Shown piece by piece: positions 1-8,594 of a stretch of 64,000 bases of DNA (position 1 is the stretch's first letter; each line of letters starts with the position of its first letter). A model generated the notes under the pieces. That model had not been told where the DNA came from, did no database searches, and saw only the letters and a list, made by a program, of their open reading frames with translations. Source of the stretch: Clostridium sp. cel8 (lineage in GTDB: Bacteria > Bacillota > Clostridia > Clostridiales > Clostridiaceae); NCBI RefSeq assembly GCF_014050525.1, contig NZ_JACGAG010000010.1:21531-85530 (forward strand), read 5' to 3'. Made by a program: the position numbers and the translations under genes.

Positions 1-257
1 TGTTCTACCAGCATTCCAAATTTAATTAATTTCTCAGCTGCTCCTCCAATTTCATCTACCATTTTATTAAATAAAAACTTTTCTTCTTTTCCATGATGAT
101 GTTTATCTGCGTAATTTCTCACAAAATCAACTATCATTTCAAAATCGTCATAATCAATTTCTTTTCCATTAATTATGCCTAGACAAGCTTTTCTTATAAC
201 TTTTAACATTCTTGATATATTACTATGCTCTTCAACCATAAGTTCAATTGCATCCAT
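1..257 (-). CDS. Hemerythrin-like HHE domain protein (C-terminus cut by window edge)
   Basis: The 85 visible N-terminal residues form the first half of a hemerythrin/HHE domain. A histidine in the first helix (EEHSNI) and a later YADKHHHGKEE segment carry the expected di-iron ligands. Proteins of this kind bind O2 or NO, or help repair Fe-S clusters. The ATG at 257 has an AAGGG ribosome site seven bases upstream. The gene starts four bases after the stop of the unknown 208-residue gene and is third in an operon with a DUF1858 gene. DUF1858-type and hemerythrin domains are joined in one chain in ScdA/YtfE-like repair proteins, so this operon may be a split version. The remainder of the gene is outside the window. 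Confidence 0.85.
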   Translation of the reverse strand, partial: MDAIELMVEEHSNISRMLKVIRKACLGIINGKEIDYDDFEMIVDFVRNYADKHHHGKEEKFLFNKMVDEIGGAAEKLIKFGMLVE

Positions 258-261
258 AAAG

Positions 262-888
262 TCACACCCTTTCTATTGTATTTATAACATTTTCTGTTCT
301 AGTATATTTATATTTAGTGGCACAAGCACTTAAAAATCCATTTATCCATGAATCTCTCAAATAATAGAAATTAGAAACTTCTCCTTGAGCATCGTCCCAA
401 TAATTTTTATGAATATCTACTACTGTTTTCCACTTAACTATATTTTCACTATTTTCAATTATTTCATTAACTCTGTCACAAGGCATTCCCTCAATCATAT
501 AATCAAAAATCAATTTAAACATATCTTGTGGAGAACTTTCGCCTAGATCTAATTCTTTCATTTTACTTTCCCCATCTTCGTAAAATATACAAGAGAGCTC
601 TTCTTTAGTAACGATATTTTTACTTAGAAGTTCAGTTACAACATAGGCAAGTCTGCTTTCTACACTCTTTATTCTTTCTTGAAGCCATCCGTGGATATTA
701 GAATGTTCTATTACATCTGATAGTTCTCCTGTAGCTGGAAATCCAAATCTAGAATAGCTTTCATTTAGTAGAGAATCGCTATCATACCCCTTACTCTTAC
801 TTAACTCAACTATACTATCTATAAATTTTTCATGTACTTGAATTTTATTGTATAATAAATAGTGTATTTTACCCAAAAATGCACTCAT
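262..888 (-). CDS. Unknown 208-residue protein between DUF1858 and hemerythrin genes
   Basis: I do not recognise this family. The protein is soluble, mostly helical by composition, has no signal peptide or membrane segment, and carries only scattered cysteines (residues near positions 101, 136 and 189), which do not form an obvious Fe-S motif. The ATG at 888 is well supported by GGAGTG six bases upstream, directly after the stop of the DUF1858 gene, and its own stop is four bases before the hemerythrin start. It is therefore translated as the middle gene of a tight three-gene operon. Function in O2/NO sensing or di-iron protein maturation is inferred only from these neighbours. Confidence 0.8.
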   Translation of the reverse strand: MSAFLGKIHYLLYNKIQVHEKFIDSIVELSKSKGYDSDSLLNESYSRFGFPATGELSDVIEHSNIHGWLQERIKSVESRLAYVVTELLSKNIVTKEELSCIFYEDGESKMKELDLGESSPQDMFKLIFDYMIEGMPCDRVNEIIENSENIVKWKTVVDIHKNYWDDAQGEVSNFYYLRDSWINGFLSACATKYKYTRTENVINTIERV

Positions 889-899
889 CTAATCACTCC

Positions 900-1094
900 C
901 TATTTTAAGCCTTCATTTAATGCCTTAATAATTTTTTCAACTTCTATTCCATGAACCTGACATGCTTCTTCTATTGTTTCAGCTTGTGCCGATGGACATC
1001 CTACACAGCCCATACCAAAATCAAATAAGATGTCTACACACTCAGGATAATTTCTAGCAACCTCACCAATTGTCATATCTTTTGAAATCTTCAT
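900..1094 (-). CDS. DUF1858 domain protein
   Basis: A 64-residue protein made almost entirely of a DUF1858 domain: the opening ISKDMTIGEVARNYPE stretch and the GMGCVGCPSAQAETIEEA core with a CxxC pair are typical. Members occur alone or fused to hybrid-cluster, ScdA-like or cupin proteins in anaerobes and are thought to be redox or metal-related, although no reaction is established. The ATG has a strong GGAGGAG site. It is the promoter-proximal gene of the leftward operon that continues with the unknown gene and the hemerythrin, and it is divergent from the ABC importer that starts at 1254. Confidence 0.85.
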   Translation of the reverse strand: MKISKDMTIGEVARNYPECVDILFDFGMGCVGCPSAQAETIEEACQVHGIEVEKIIKALNEGLK

Positions 1095-1253
1095 ATATTT
1101 ACTCCTCCATTAATTAGATTTAATTTATACATTAATTATATAGTTTACCCTTTTTCTATTCAGTATCCTAAGTTACAAAAAAATATTATAAATTATCTTC
1201 TAGTAAAAATTATGCTATAATTGAAATATTGCATTATCTAAGGAGTTGTAATA

Positions 1254-2015
1254 ATGAATCTAATACAAAAATCAAAAAAATATTTAATTATAATAGTGCT
1301 GTTTACTATATGGATAGTCGGTAGCGCTTTAAACTTGTGGAATCACTATATTCTGCCAACTCCCAAGGAAGTTATGCTATCTGCAATTACACTAATAAAA
1401 TCAGGTGATTTGTTTAAACATATAGCCATAAGTACTTTAAGGGTTTTTGAAGGTTTTTTCATAACAGTTCTTTTAGCTGTACCTTTAGGTGTATTATTTG
1501 GAGTAAATAAAAATGTTTATTCCTACTTTGAGGGTCTACTTGGATTTTTAAGACATACTCCTCCACTATCTTTGGTACCACTTTTAATACTCTGGTTTGG
1601 CATAGGAGAAAGATCTAAAGTAATAATTATAATATTAGCTTCATTTTTTCCTGTACTATTAAATACAATTAGTGGAGTTGAAAGTTGCAATAAAAAATTA
1701 ATAGAAGTTGGTCAAACATTTAATTTAAGTAAAATAAATATATTTAAAAAAATAGTAATACCTTGGGCCTTACCTAGTATTCTAGTTGGCATGCGATTAG
1801 GCATAGGATATAGTTGGAGGGCTATAATTGGAGCTGAAATGATTGCTGCATCATCTGGTCTAGGATATTTAATATTAGATGGAGAGCAGCTATCACGTTC
1901 ATCAGTTGTCATAGTTGGGATATTATGTATAGGCATTCTCGGTTATTTATGTGATTACATATTTCTCACTTTAACTAAGAAATTTAATTATACCCAAGAG
2001 GAGAATAAAAAATGA
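1254..2015 (+). CDS. ABC importer permease, SsuC/TauC/NrtB type
   Basis: A 253-residue inner-membrane permease with about six hydrophobic segments and the cytoplasmic coupling motif around AGEMI-like 'GAEMIAASSGLGYLI', which is characteristic of the sulfonate/taurine/nitrate permease family. The N-terminal LPTPKEVMLS segment is also family-typical. The gene is preceded by a TATAAT-like -10 at about 1212-1217 and an AAGGAG site before the ATG. Its stop overlaps the start of the ATPase gene (ATGA), and a binding-protein gene follows, so a complete importer is present. The family transports sulfonates, nitrate, cyanate or thiamine precursors; the sequence alone does not fix the substrate. Confidence 0.9.
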   Translation: MNLIQKSKKYLIIIVLFTIWIVGSALNLWNHYILPTPKEVMLSAITLIKSGDLFKHIAISTLRVFEGFFITVLLAVPLGVLFGVNKNVYSYFEGLLGFLRHTPPLSLVPLLILWFGIGERSKVIIIILASFFPVLLNTISGVESCNKKLIEVGQTFNLSKINIFKKIVIPWALPSILVGMRLGIGYSWRAIIGAEMIAASSGLGYLILDGEQLSRSSVVIVGILCIGILGYLCDYIFLTLTKKFNYTQEENKK

Positions 2016-2722
2016 ATGGCTATAAATTGACTAATGTAACTAAGGAATTTTATATAAATGGTAAATCAGTTAGAATTTTAGATAGTCTAAATCTTATATT
2101 AGAAGACAGTAAAATTACCGTTATATTAGGAAGAAGTGGCTGTGGGAAAACTACATTACTTAGACTTTTAGGATATCTTGACAATGTCACAGATGGCACT
2201 GTAGAGTTCTATTTTCATGACTCTCTAGTAAAACCTAAAATAGGTATGGTTTTTCAGGAGAGTAGACTTTTCCCATGGCTAAACGTAAGAGAAAATTTAA
2301 CATTCTTTTTGAATAAGAAAAATCCTGAAATTGAAAATAAATACTTAAAATTAATGCGCTTAGAAAACTTTGGTGAGGCATACCCTTATCAACTATCAGG
2401 AGGAATGGCTCATAGGGTATCTATAGGAAGAGCTCTTGCATATGAACCAAACATACTTTTAATGGATGAACCATTTGCAGCTCTAGATTTTTTTACTAGA
2501 TCATATATGCAAGAAGAGCTTTTAAGAATTTATAGAGAAACAAAAAAAGGCATAGTCTTTGTAACTCACAATGTAGATGAGGCGCTATTAATAGGTCACA
2601 AAATTGTAATTTTAGATAAAGGAAAAATTATAAAAGAATATAAGATAGATTTAGAATTTCCGAGAGATATATATTCCCAAAAATTATTAAATATTAAAAA
2701 GGATATACTTTCGAAATTATAA
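2012..2722 (+). CDS. ABC importer ATP-binding protein, SsuB/TauB type
   Basis: A 236-residue ABC ATPase that energises the importer. Visible motifs are Walker A GRSGCGKTT (about residue 43), Q-loop in MVFQESRLFPW, signature LSGGMAHR, Walker B ILLMDEPFAALD and the switch histidine in FVTHNVDEA. The VFQES.LFPW and DEPFAALD forms are typical of SsuB/TauB/NrtD ATPases. It overlaps the permease gene by four bases, which indicates translational coupling, and is followed 30 bases later by the binding-protein gene. It lacks the extra regulatory domain of NrtC. Confidence 0.92.
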   Translation: MNGYKLTNVTKEFYINGKSVRILDSLNLILEDSKITVILGRSGCGKTTLLRLLGYLDNVTDGTVEFYFHDSLVKPKIGMVFQESRLFPWLNVRENLTFFLNKKNPEIENKYLKLMRLENFGEAYPYQLSGGMAHRVSIGRALAYEPNILLMDEPFAALDFFTRSYMQEELLRIYRETKKGIVFVTHNVDEALLIGHKIVILDKGKIIKEYKIDLEFPRDIYSQKLLNIKKDILSKL

Positions 2723-2752
2723 AATAAATTATTAAATAAAGGAGATTTTACT

Positions 2753-3724
2753 ATGAAAAGCAAAAAGATTTTATCGTTATGTTTATCTGTATTAATGTCA
2801 ACAACTCTATTCGTTGGTTGTGGAAGCAATCAGCAAAGTACTTCAACAAAAGAAGATGACCTTAAAGAAATTAACATTACATACGTTAAGGCACCTTTAA
2901 ATGTTCCATCAATATTAGAGAAGAATCAAAAATCCTTCGATAAAAGTTTTGAAAAAGATAATATTAGTGTAAAGTGGCATGAAATAACATCAGGACCTAA
3001 ACAAACTGAAGCACTAGCCTCAGGAGATTTACAATTTCTCCACGCTCTTGGTGGTACATCAGCTATACTCGCAGCTGCAAATGGAGTTGATTTAAAAATA
3101 ATCGGTATATATAGCAGAGCTCCAAAAGCTTTTATGATAATTAGTAATGATCCAAATATAAAAACTCCAAAAGATCTAAAAGGTAAAAAAGTTGCAGGTC
3201 CTAAAGGTACAATTCTTCATCAATTATTAGTAGGTGCTCTAGAAAAAAATGGACTAGAAAGCAAAGACGTAAATTTTATAAACATGGGATTGTCTGAAGC
3301 CTTTGCTGCACTTAACAACAAGAGTATAGATGCAGCTCTACTTGCAGGTCCACTTGCATTAAAAGCAATTAAAAGTGGTTCAAACGTAGTAGCAGATGGT
3401 GAAGGAATCGTTGATGGTACAATAGTAACTGCAGTTAGTGGTGATTTCTTAAAAAATCACAGTGATATAGTTAAGACATTTTTAAGCACTCATGAAGAAA
3501 CTTTAAAATTTATGAAAGAAAATGAAGATGAAGCATTAAAAATAGCATCAAAAGAAGTTGGACTAACAACTGAAGAAACAAATGAAATGTATAAATGGTA
3601 TGATTTCGATTCAGAAATAAAAGATTCAGATATTGAAGACCTAGAAAAAACTCAAGATTTTATGATAAAAAGTGGTCTTCAAGATAAAAAGATAGATATT
3701 AATAGCATTATATACAACAAATAA
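2753..3724 (+). CDS. ABC importer substrate-binding lipoprotein, SsuA/TauA/NMT1 type
   Basis: A 323-residue precursor with a signal peptide ending in a lipobox (TTLFVGC, lipidated Cys about residue 23), so it is tethered outside the membrane. The mature part has the two-lobe NMT1/SsuA fold: a GDLQFLHALG segment, then PKDLKGKKVAGPKGT, then an AALNNKSIDAALL segment, all typical of aliphatic-sulfonate or nitrate binding proteins. A clear GGAG site precedes the ATG. It is last in the operon and followed by a hairpin. The TSUP exporter at 34.3 kb is another gene that might handle sulfur anions, but they are not linked. Confidence 0.9.
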   Translation: MKSKKILSLCLSVLMSTTLFVGCGSNQQSTSTKEDDLKEINITYVKAPLNVPSILEKNQKSFDKSFEKDNISVKWHEITSGPKQTEALASGDLQFLHALGGTSAILAAANGVDLKIIGIYSRAPKAFMIISNDPNIKTPKDLKGKKVAGPKGTILHQLLVGALEKNGLESKDVNFINMGLSEAFAALNNKSIDAALLAGPLALKAIKSGSNVVADGEGIVDGTIVTAVSGDFLKNHSDIVKTFLSTHEETLKFMKENEDEALKIASKEVGLTTEETNEMYKWYDFDSEIKDSDIEDLEKTQDFMIKSGLQDKKIDINSIIYNK

Positions 3725-3766
3725 ATTGTCCGTAAAAATTAGTTATTAAAATAATAGGATAATCAC

Positions 3767-3806
3767 AGGCTGTGGCACTTAAAACTTAGTACCACAGCCT
3801 CTTTAA
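3767..3806 (+). terminator. Hairpin between convergent ABC and nitrilase genes
   Basis: A 9-bp stem (AGGCTGTGG pairing with CCACAGCCT) with a 16-base loop lies 42 bases after the binding-protein stop and before the stop of the convergent nitrilase-like gene. The following T-run is short (CTTT), so efficiency is uncertain. It could serve both strands. Confidence 0.65.
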
Positions 3807-3830
3807 AAAATATGCATAATTAATCTTATT

Positions 3831-5132
3831 CTAAGCCATAACATAATTTAATAGAGCTTCATAAGAACTACGCCAATTTTCTTTGAAGCCTTTGTCATTA
3901 TCTTTCCATACTGCTTCTGGACCATTAGCAAGATCTAAATTTAAACCATATTTTCCATCTGTTGCTTTTACAACTTGCACTGTTCCATCTTTGTCACATT
4001 GATAGCACTTATAAAATTTATCTGATTCCAATATTACTACACAAGAATTTTCCATTGCTCTTACTTTCAAAACATCTGAAATCTGAGTTTTATACATATT
4101 ATCATCTAATTGTTTCCATTGATTTACAATAATATATTTCTTATTCTTTATTGTTTTAAGTTTGCTGTTATGAAGTAAGCTTAATACCTTTTCAGGAAAT
4201 AGAATTTCTTCACCATTTAATAGGCAAATAACAATATTGTATTCTCCTGAATGATACACAAATATATTATCGTCTATCTTTTCAGTATAGTTTAAAATCA
4301 TTCTTGTTGTACCACCACAAGTATAATAATAATGTTTATAATCATTAATTATTTCTTCTTGGCCAATTGTCTTATCAATATCAAATTCATCACAAGGTAT
4401 TGATGTATCATATACAAATATTTTACCAACATCGTTATGTTTTGCATTTTTTGAATTAAGACTTCTATATTTCATCATTTTTCCAGTTGGAGTATATCCA
4501 TATACATATGAATTAACTTCTTTATAATCTCCAGAGTAACCCATTGTACAGAAATTAAAACAATTATTCTCAATTGATCTAACCTTATTAAACTTATCCC
4601 ATCTATCATATAATACATTACCTTTTGAGCTATTTATCAAAATATCAATACCCTGTTTTCCATATGTTCTGCTGAGTAATGAGTAATTACAATCAGCACC
4701 AATAGTCATACCAATTTTTAATCCTTTATATATTACAGGTTCAAATTCTGCCTTAATAGTTTGTCTATAATTATCACGTTCAAAAGCAGAATATCTTTCA
4801 TCTATATGTTTTATATATAATTTGCTAAAAGTATCTCTACCACTACAAAAAGCGTTTACATAAATGCTATAAGTAACTCCATTTTTATCCACACTGCTAA
4901 ATATAACTGCACACCCAATATACTTACTAAGCTTTCTGCAGTGATTTTCCACATCTAAATACCCATTCTTAGACATAATGTCAATTGAAGTAAGTTTATT
5001 TACAAAAGGAGTATAGCAATCCTCAGGAAACACTAATAAATCTATATCAGATTTTTTTACATAATGCATTGTCTTATAAAATGTTATTATTCCTTTTTTA
5101 TTCATATCTTCCAAATACAATCCAATTTTCAT
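3831..5132 (-). CDS. Nitrilase-superfamily amidohydrolase with long C-terminal extension
   Basis: A 433-residue protein whose N-terminal 250 residues are a carbon-nitrogen hydrolase (nitrilase) domain. The Glu-Lys-Cys triad is visible as LLVFPED (Glu), KLYIKHI (Lys) and IGADCNYS (Cys). The family cleaves amides, nitriles or carbamoyl groups through a cysteine thioester. About 180 residues follow the domain and match nothing I recognise. I chose the ATG at 5132, which has GGGGTGA five to six bases upstream, over the in-frame start 18 bases earlier. The PNPOx-ferredoxin gene and amino-acid importer lie upstream on the same strand, which suggests an amide-type nutrient, but this is inference. 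Confidence 0.8.
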   Translation of the reverse strand: MKIGLYLEDMNKKGIITFYKTMHYVKKSDIDLLVFPEDCYTPFVNKLTSIDIMSKNGYLDVENHCRKLSKYIGCAVIFSSVDKNGVTYSIYVNAFCSGRDTFSKLYIKHIDERYSAFERDNYRQTIKAEFEPVIYKGLKIGMTIGADCNYSLLSRTYGKQGIDILINSSKGNVLYDRWDKFNKVRSIENNCFNFCTMGYSGDYKEVNSYVYGYTPTGKMMKYRSLNSKNAKHNDVGKIFVYDTSIPCDEFDIDKTIGQEEIINDYKHYYYTCGGTTRMILNYTEKIDDNIFVYHSGEYNIVICLLNGEEILFPEKVLSLLHNSKLKTIKNKKYIIVNQWKQLDDNMYKTQISDVLKVRAMENSCVVILESDKFYKCYQCDKDGTVQVVKATDGKYGLNLDLANGPEAVWKDNDKGFKENWRSSYEALLNYVMA

Positions 5133-5377
5133 TTTATCACCCCTAAGCAATAAGAAATAATTAATAAATTCAATGTCTTCATGCTTCGATAAACTTAACT
5201 ATCCCCCCATTCTTATATCTCTGCATGTGTAAAAATGAGATCTACTTCCCATAGATTGTTAATATTAAATACATAATCCTCTGTATTTTGGATAAAATTA
5301 CTTTTATATTTAATTTTCTTAAAATTATATATATATTATATTATACCATCATTTATAAAATACTAACAATTATTTAA

Positions 5378-6121
5378 CTAATTTTTATGATTTTTAGCAT
5401 ACTCTGTCATTTTTTTACCACAAATCTTTCTATATGTTTCATCCATTGGTGTTTTTGCCTTAATAGCATTTACAGGACATACACTATAACAGGAACCACA
5501 TTCATCACAACGATTGCCGTCAATTGAATATTTTTCTCCTGGTATAATTGTGCTAAATGTACATACCTTTTCACAGCTTCCACAGGCAATACATTTTTCA
5601 GGGTCTATTACAAAACCTGGTGGTTCACACTTCACATCTCCATATGAAAATCTATTACGTTCTATTTTATGATCACGATGTACTTTATCAAAGTCATAGT
5701 CATATACTTCACCTTTAAATCTATATAAAACAAATGTTGTCATTGTTGGATATCTCTCAATATCCTTAATTAATGGCAAAAATCTTTCATCTTCTTCAGC
5801 TTTTTTAGTAAGCTCTTCAAAAGATAATTCTTTTACATCACCATTGGCTCTAATAAAATATCCTGGTTCAAATATAGGCAGACCATTTTCATCATGTGAA
5901 ACTGCACCTTGATTTGTTACTAGTGAACATACAGCTAACTTATTTGTTTGGGTAAGTTGTCTGTAGAAAGGCTTTACTTTCATAGTTTGAAAATATAGTC
6001 CTTCCTTATCATATGTAAGAAAATGTGCAATTCTAACTTCAGGATATCCATTATCAATAGTTGAAAAAGTATATGCATTTACTGCATCAAATGTTTCAAA
6101 AATTTCTTTTATATTTAACAT
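5378..6121 (-). CDS. PNPOx-like flavin-binding domain fused to a 2[4Fe-4S] ferredoxin
   Basis: A 247-residue soluble redox protein. Residues 1 to about 150 are a split-barrel FMN-binding domain of the pyridoxamine 5'-phosphate oxidase-like kind. Residues about 170 to 225 carry two [4Fe-4S] motifs, CIACGSCEKVC and CDECGSCYSVCP. Such proteins pass electrons between ferredoxin and an unknown acceptor. The gene starts 9 bases downstream of the stop of the ABC ATPase gene, so it is likely co-transcribed with the amino-acid importer. The 227-base gap that follows (5151-5377) is A/T-rich and I see only possible promoter-like A/T tracts in it. Confidence 0.85.
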   Translation of the reverse strand: MLNIKEIFETFDAVNAYTFSTIDNGYPEVRIAHFLTYDKEGLYFQTMKVKPFYRQLTQTNKLAVCSLVTNQGAVSHDENGLPIFEPGYFIRANGDVKELSFEELTKKAEEDERFLPLIKDIERYPTMTTFVLYRFKGEVYDYDFDKVHRDHKIERNRFSYGDVKCEPPGFVIDPEKCIACGSCEKVCTFSTIIPGEKYSIDGNRCDECGSCYSVCPVNAIKAKTPMDETYRKICGKKMTEYAKNHKN

Positions 6122-6130
6122 ATTATTTTC

Positions 6131-6841
6131 CTACCTCTCTAAAAATTTAATTAATTTATCAGTTTTTGGTGATTTTAATTTTTCAATATCTCCCTGTTCA
6201 ACAATTTTCCCCTTATCCATATATATGAAATAATCTGCAAATTTTTTTAAAAACTCCATTTCATGCGTAACAAAAATAAATTCTGTCCCTTTTTTCTTTA
6301 ATATCTTTATTGAATCAAGTACTTCCTTTGTGAGGAGTGGATCAAGTGCTGCAGTTGGCTCATCTAAGAAGAGAAGTTCAGGATTTGTAACAACAGCTCT
6401 TGCAATAGATGCTCTTTGAGCCTGCCCACCAGACACCTTACTTGGTACCTGATTTGCTATTTCTGTCAAATAGAATTCAGATAACACCTCATCACATCTT
6501 TTCTTAGCTTCTTTAGAGTCTATTTTCTTAATTTTCTCTAAAATAAGCAGTATGTTTTCTCTAACAGTAAGGTGTGGAAAAAGGTTATGCTTTTGAAAAA
6601 CATATCCTATTTTATCCTGATACTCCTTTAAATTATTTTCAGAAAGTGTTATATCATTTACTTTTATTACACCATTTTCAACTACTTCAATTCCAGAAAG
6701 CTGGCGAAGAAGCGTAGATTTTCCACAACCTGATTCACCGATAATACCAAGTGCCCCTACATTTGAAATTTTTAAACTTATATCCTTTAATATAGGTTTT
6801 CCATCATATGATTTTGAAATTCTATCTAAAACTATATTCAT
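6131..6841 (-). CDS. Polar amino-acid ABC importer ATP-binding protein (GlnQ type)
   Basis: An ABC ATPase of about 236 residues beginning at MNIVLDRISKSY. Motifs are Walker A GESGCGKST, Q-loop GYVFQKHNLFPHLTV, signature VSGGQAQR and Walker B LLFLDEPTAALDP, in the form seen in GlnQ/HisP importers of polar amino acids. A longer reading frame exists up to 6913, but its first 24 codons lie inside the permease gene and look unlike a GlnQ N-terminus; the ATG at 6841 overlaps the permease stop by four bases, the usual coupled arrangement. It works with the permease and binding protein immediately upstream. Confidence 0.9.
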   Translation of the reverse strand: MNIVLDRISKSYDGKPILKDISLKISNVGALGIIGESGCGKSTLLRQLSGIEVVENGVIKVNDITLSENNLKEYQDKIGYVFQKHNLFPHLTVRENILLILEKIKKIDSKEAKKRCDEVLSEFYLTEIANQVPSKVSGGQAQRASIARAVVTNPELLFLDEPTAALDPLLTKEVLDSIKILKKKGTEFIFVTHEMEFLKKFADYFIYMDKGKIVEQGDIEKLKSPKTDKLIKFLER

Positions 6842-7647
6842 GAACCAAGCCTTCTTCCTATATAACTTGCAAGTAGAGAAAGTGGTATTGTAATAATTAA
6901 ATACATTACCCACATTACTAAATATCCTTCTATTGCAGCATAACTTTTATTTGAAATAACTGTTATAACATAAGATATCTCACTAACAGAAACAATTTTC
7001 AACAATGCAGATCCTTTAATAGCACCTGATAAATTATTAATCATGGAAGGAATTAGAGGTTTAATCATCTGTGGAATAATTACATATCTGTATTTTTGCC
7101 ATGGTGTAAAATGATAAAGTTTCATTACTGTATATTGATCTTCATCTATAACTGCAATTGCCGTTTCATAAGCATTTGCTAAATAAGGTGTACTGTATAT
7201 TGTCAAAGCTATTATTCCAAGTATTAGTTTTTGATTAATATTGAATCTTGCACCTAAAACATAAACTACTAAAAATATCATAACAAGTAGAGGAGTTCCC
7301 ATAACAATTTCCTCTAGTAAATTAGAAAGTGTACTTAAAAATACATTTTTGCTTTTCATACACAAGTAGAATATGAAACCTGTTACCATACTAATTAGTA
7401 AAGTTACTATGCTAATCCATAATGTTGTTAAAAGTGCATCTATTAACATCTTTCTTTCTGACAATATAAGATCATATCTAGGATTATCTGTTGCAGTTAC
7501 TATTACAAATACAAATATTGAAATAACCAATATATATGCCAGTGCTTTTTGAATTACTTTACTTGTATTATTTTTCTTGTTCTGGTTTTGTGACGATATA
7601 TTCAAGTCCGAGATTTTTGTCTTTGAGGAACTCCCCAACTGGTTCAT
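6838..7647 (-). CDS. Polar amino-acid ABC importer permease (start uncertain, or fused to the binding protein)
   Basis: An integral membrane protein with the HisM/GlnP permease domain. The transmembrane region begins at about ALAYILVISIFVFV, and the coupling loop SGAIKGSALLKIVSVSEI is typical. The start is unclear: the ATG at 7647 lies 80 bases inside the binding-protein gene and has no good ribosome site, and no ATG, GTG or TTG lies between the binding-protein stop and the first membrane segment. Binding protein-permease fusions are known for this family (GlnP of lactic acid bacteria). Removing one A from the run at the binding-protein stop would join the two frames. A fusion or a coupling frameshift is therefore possible. 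Confidence 0.75.
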   Translation of the reverse strand: MNQLGSSSKTKISDLNISSQNQNKKNNTSKVIQKALAYILVISIFVFVIVTATDNPRYDLILSERKMLIDALLTTLWISIVTLLISMVTGFIFYLCMKSKNVFLSTLSNLLEEIVMGTPLLVMIFLVVYVLGARFNINQKLILGIIALTIYSTPYLANAYETAIAVIDEDQYTVMKLYHFTPWQKYRYVIIPQMIKPLIPSMINNLSGAIKGSALLKIVSVSEISYVITVISNKSYAAIEGYLVMWVMYLIITIPLSLLASYIGRRLGS

Positions 7648-8406
7648 CGTATTTTTTCGCAAGTTGATCATATAGACCTCCATCTTTATAAAGTGTAGCA
7701 ATATATTTATTTGCTTCATTTAACAGCTCAGTATTTCCCTTTTTAACTGCAAAGGCTGATGTAGCATATTCTGGAATCCCAGAATAAATTTCCGTTGTAT
7801 CTTTATTAGCTGCATGATCACCAATAACTGTGTTGGCCCCAACAAGCACATCATAATTTCCCGATGTAATTTCCATAATTCCAGAAGCTATATCTGTTAT
7901 TTCCGTAACCTGTTTACCATATTTTTCTGGTACAGAAACAGAAATTGTCCCTGTAAGTCCAATTACTTTCATATCTTTTATGCCAAAAAACTCTTTTGCT
8001 GTCATACTATCGCTAATGTTATGTTTTTCATAGAATTCTTTATTTACTAAAGCTAATGTTCTACTATATCTATATCCATTAGTAAAATCAACTTTTTGCT
8101 TTCTTTCATCATTCACAGTCATATCGCTTATTACTATATCTGTATCTCCAGTTTCAAGTGAAGGTATTAACATTGAAAAATCTGTATTAACTATTTCTAC
8201 ATCTCTTCCAAGATATTTTCCGAAATCCTTAGCTATGTCAACCTCTAAACCTGCTGGATTGCCGCTTTTATCAAGATACATAAATGGTGGATATTTTAAA
8301 TCTATTCCAACCTTTAATACATCTTTTTTACTACTTTTTGAATTACTGCATCCGGCTAAAAACACACTAATCACTATTATAAAAATTAGTGCTAATTTTT
8401 TTTCAT
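7568..8406 (-). CDS. Amino-acid-binding lipoprotein, frame broken in the signal peptide
   Basis: Extracytoplasmic solute-binding protein family 3: DLKYPPFMYLDKSGNPAGLE, then SLETGDTDIVISDMTV, then the QLAKKYDEPVGE tail are typical of polar amino-acid receptors. The open frame itself begins only at a GTG (8374) and would encode MISVFLAGC, too short for a signal peptide. An ATG at 8406 with an AGGGG site opens a perfect lipoprotein leader, MKKKLALIF..SVFLAGC, if the following A-run has nine As instead of the eight shown (8396-8403). So the gene carries a one-base lesion, a phase-variable tract, or a base-calling error. It heads the importer operon with the permease and GlnQ-type ATPase. Confidence 0.8.
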
Positions 8407-8545
8407 TTTAATTTTCCCCTTTTCTAACAATAATATATTTTATATACAGCTTTATTATATGTAATTTCCAAAAGCATATGAATATAATAATGTTCAAAAA
8501 ACTTATAAAAATGAAGCTGAAGCCAAATTTATAACTTAACTTTTA

Positions 8546-8589
8546 GATAAATAATGGCAGACAACCCTATTTTATAAGGATCATCTGCC
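8546..8589 (-). terminator. Terminator after the nitroreductase gene
   Basis: Reading leftward, GGCAGA pairs with TCTGCC, with an inner CCTTAT/ATAGGG stem around a short A/T loop, followed by an A/T-rich ATTATTTAT tract. It begins six bases after the nitroreductase stop and separates that gene from the amino-acid importer operon. Confidence 0.75.
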
Positions 8590-8594
8590 TAATA

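Noticed and set aside
6842..6913. A longer N-terminus for the GlnQ-type ATPase
   Set aside because: The extra 24 codons lie within the permease gene, do not resemble an ABC ATPase, and the ATG at 6841 has the usual overlap arrangement.
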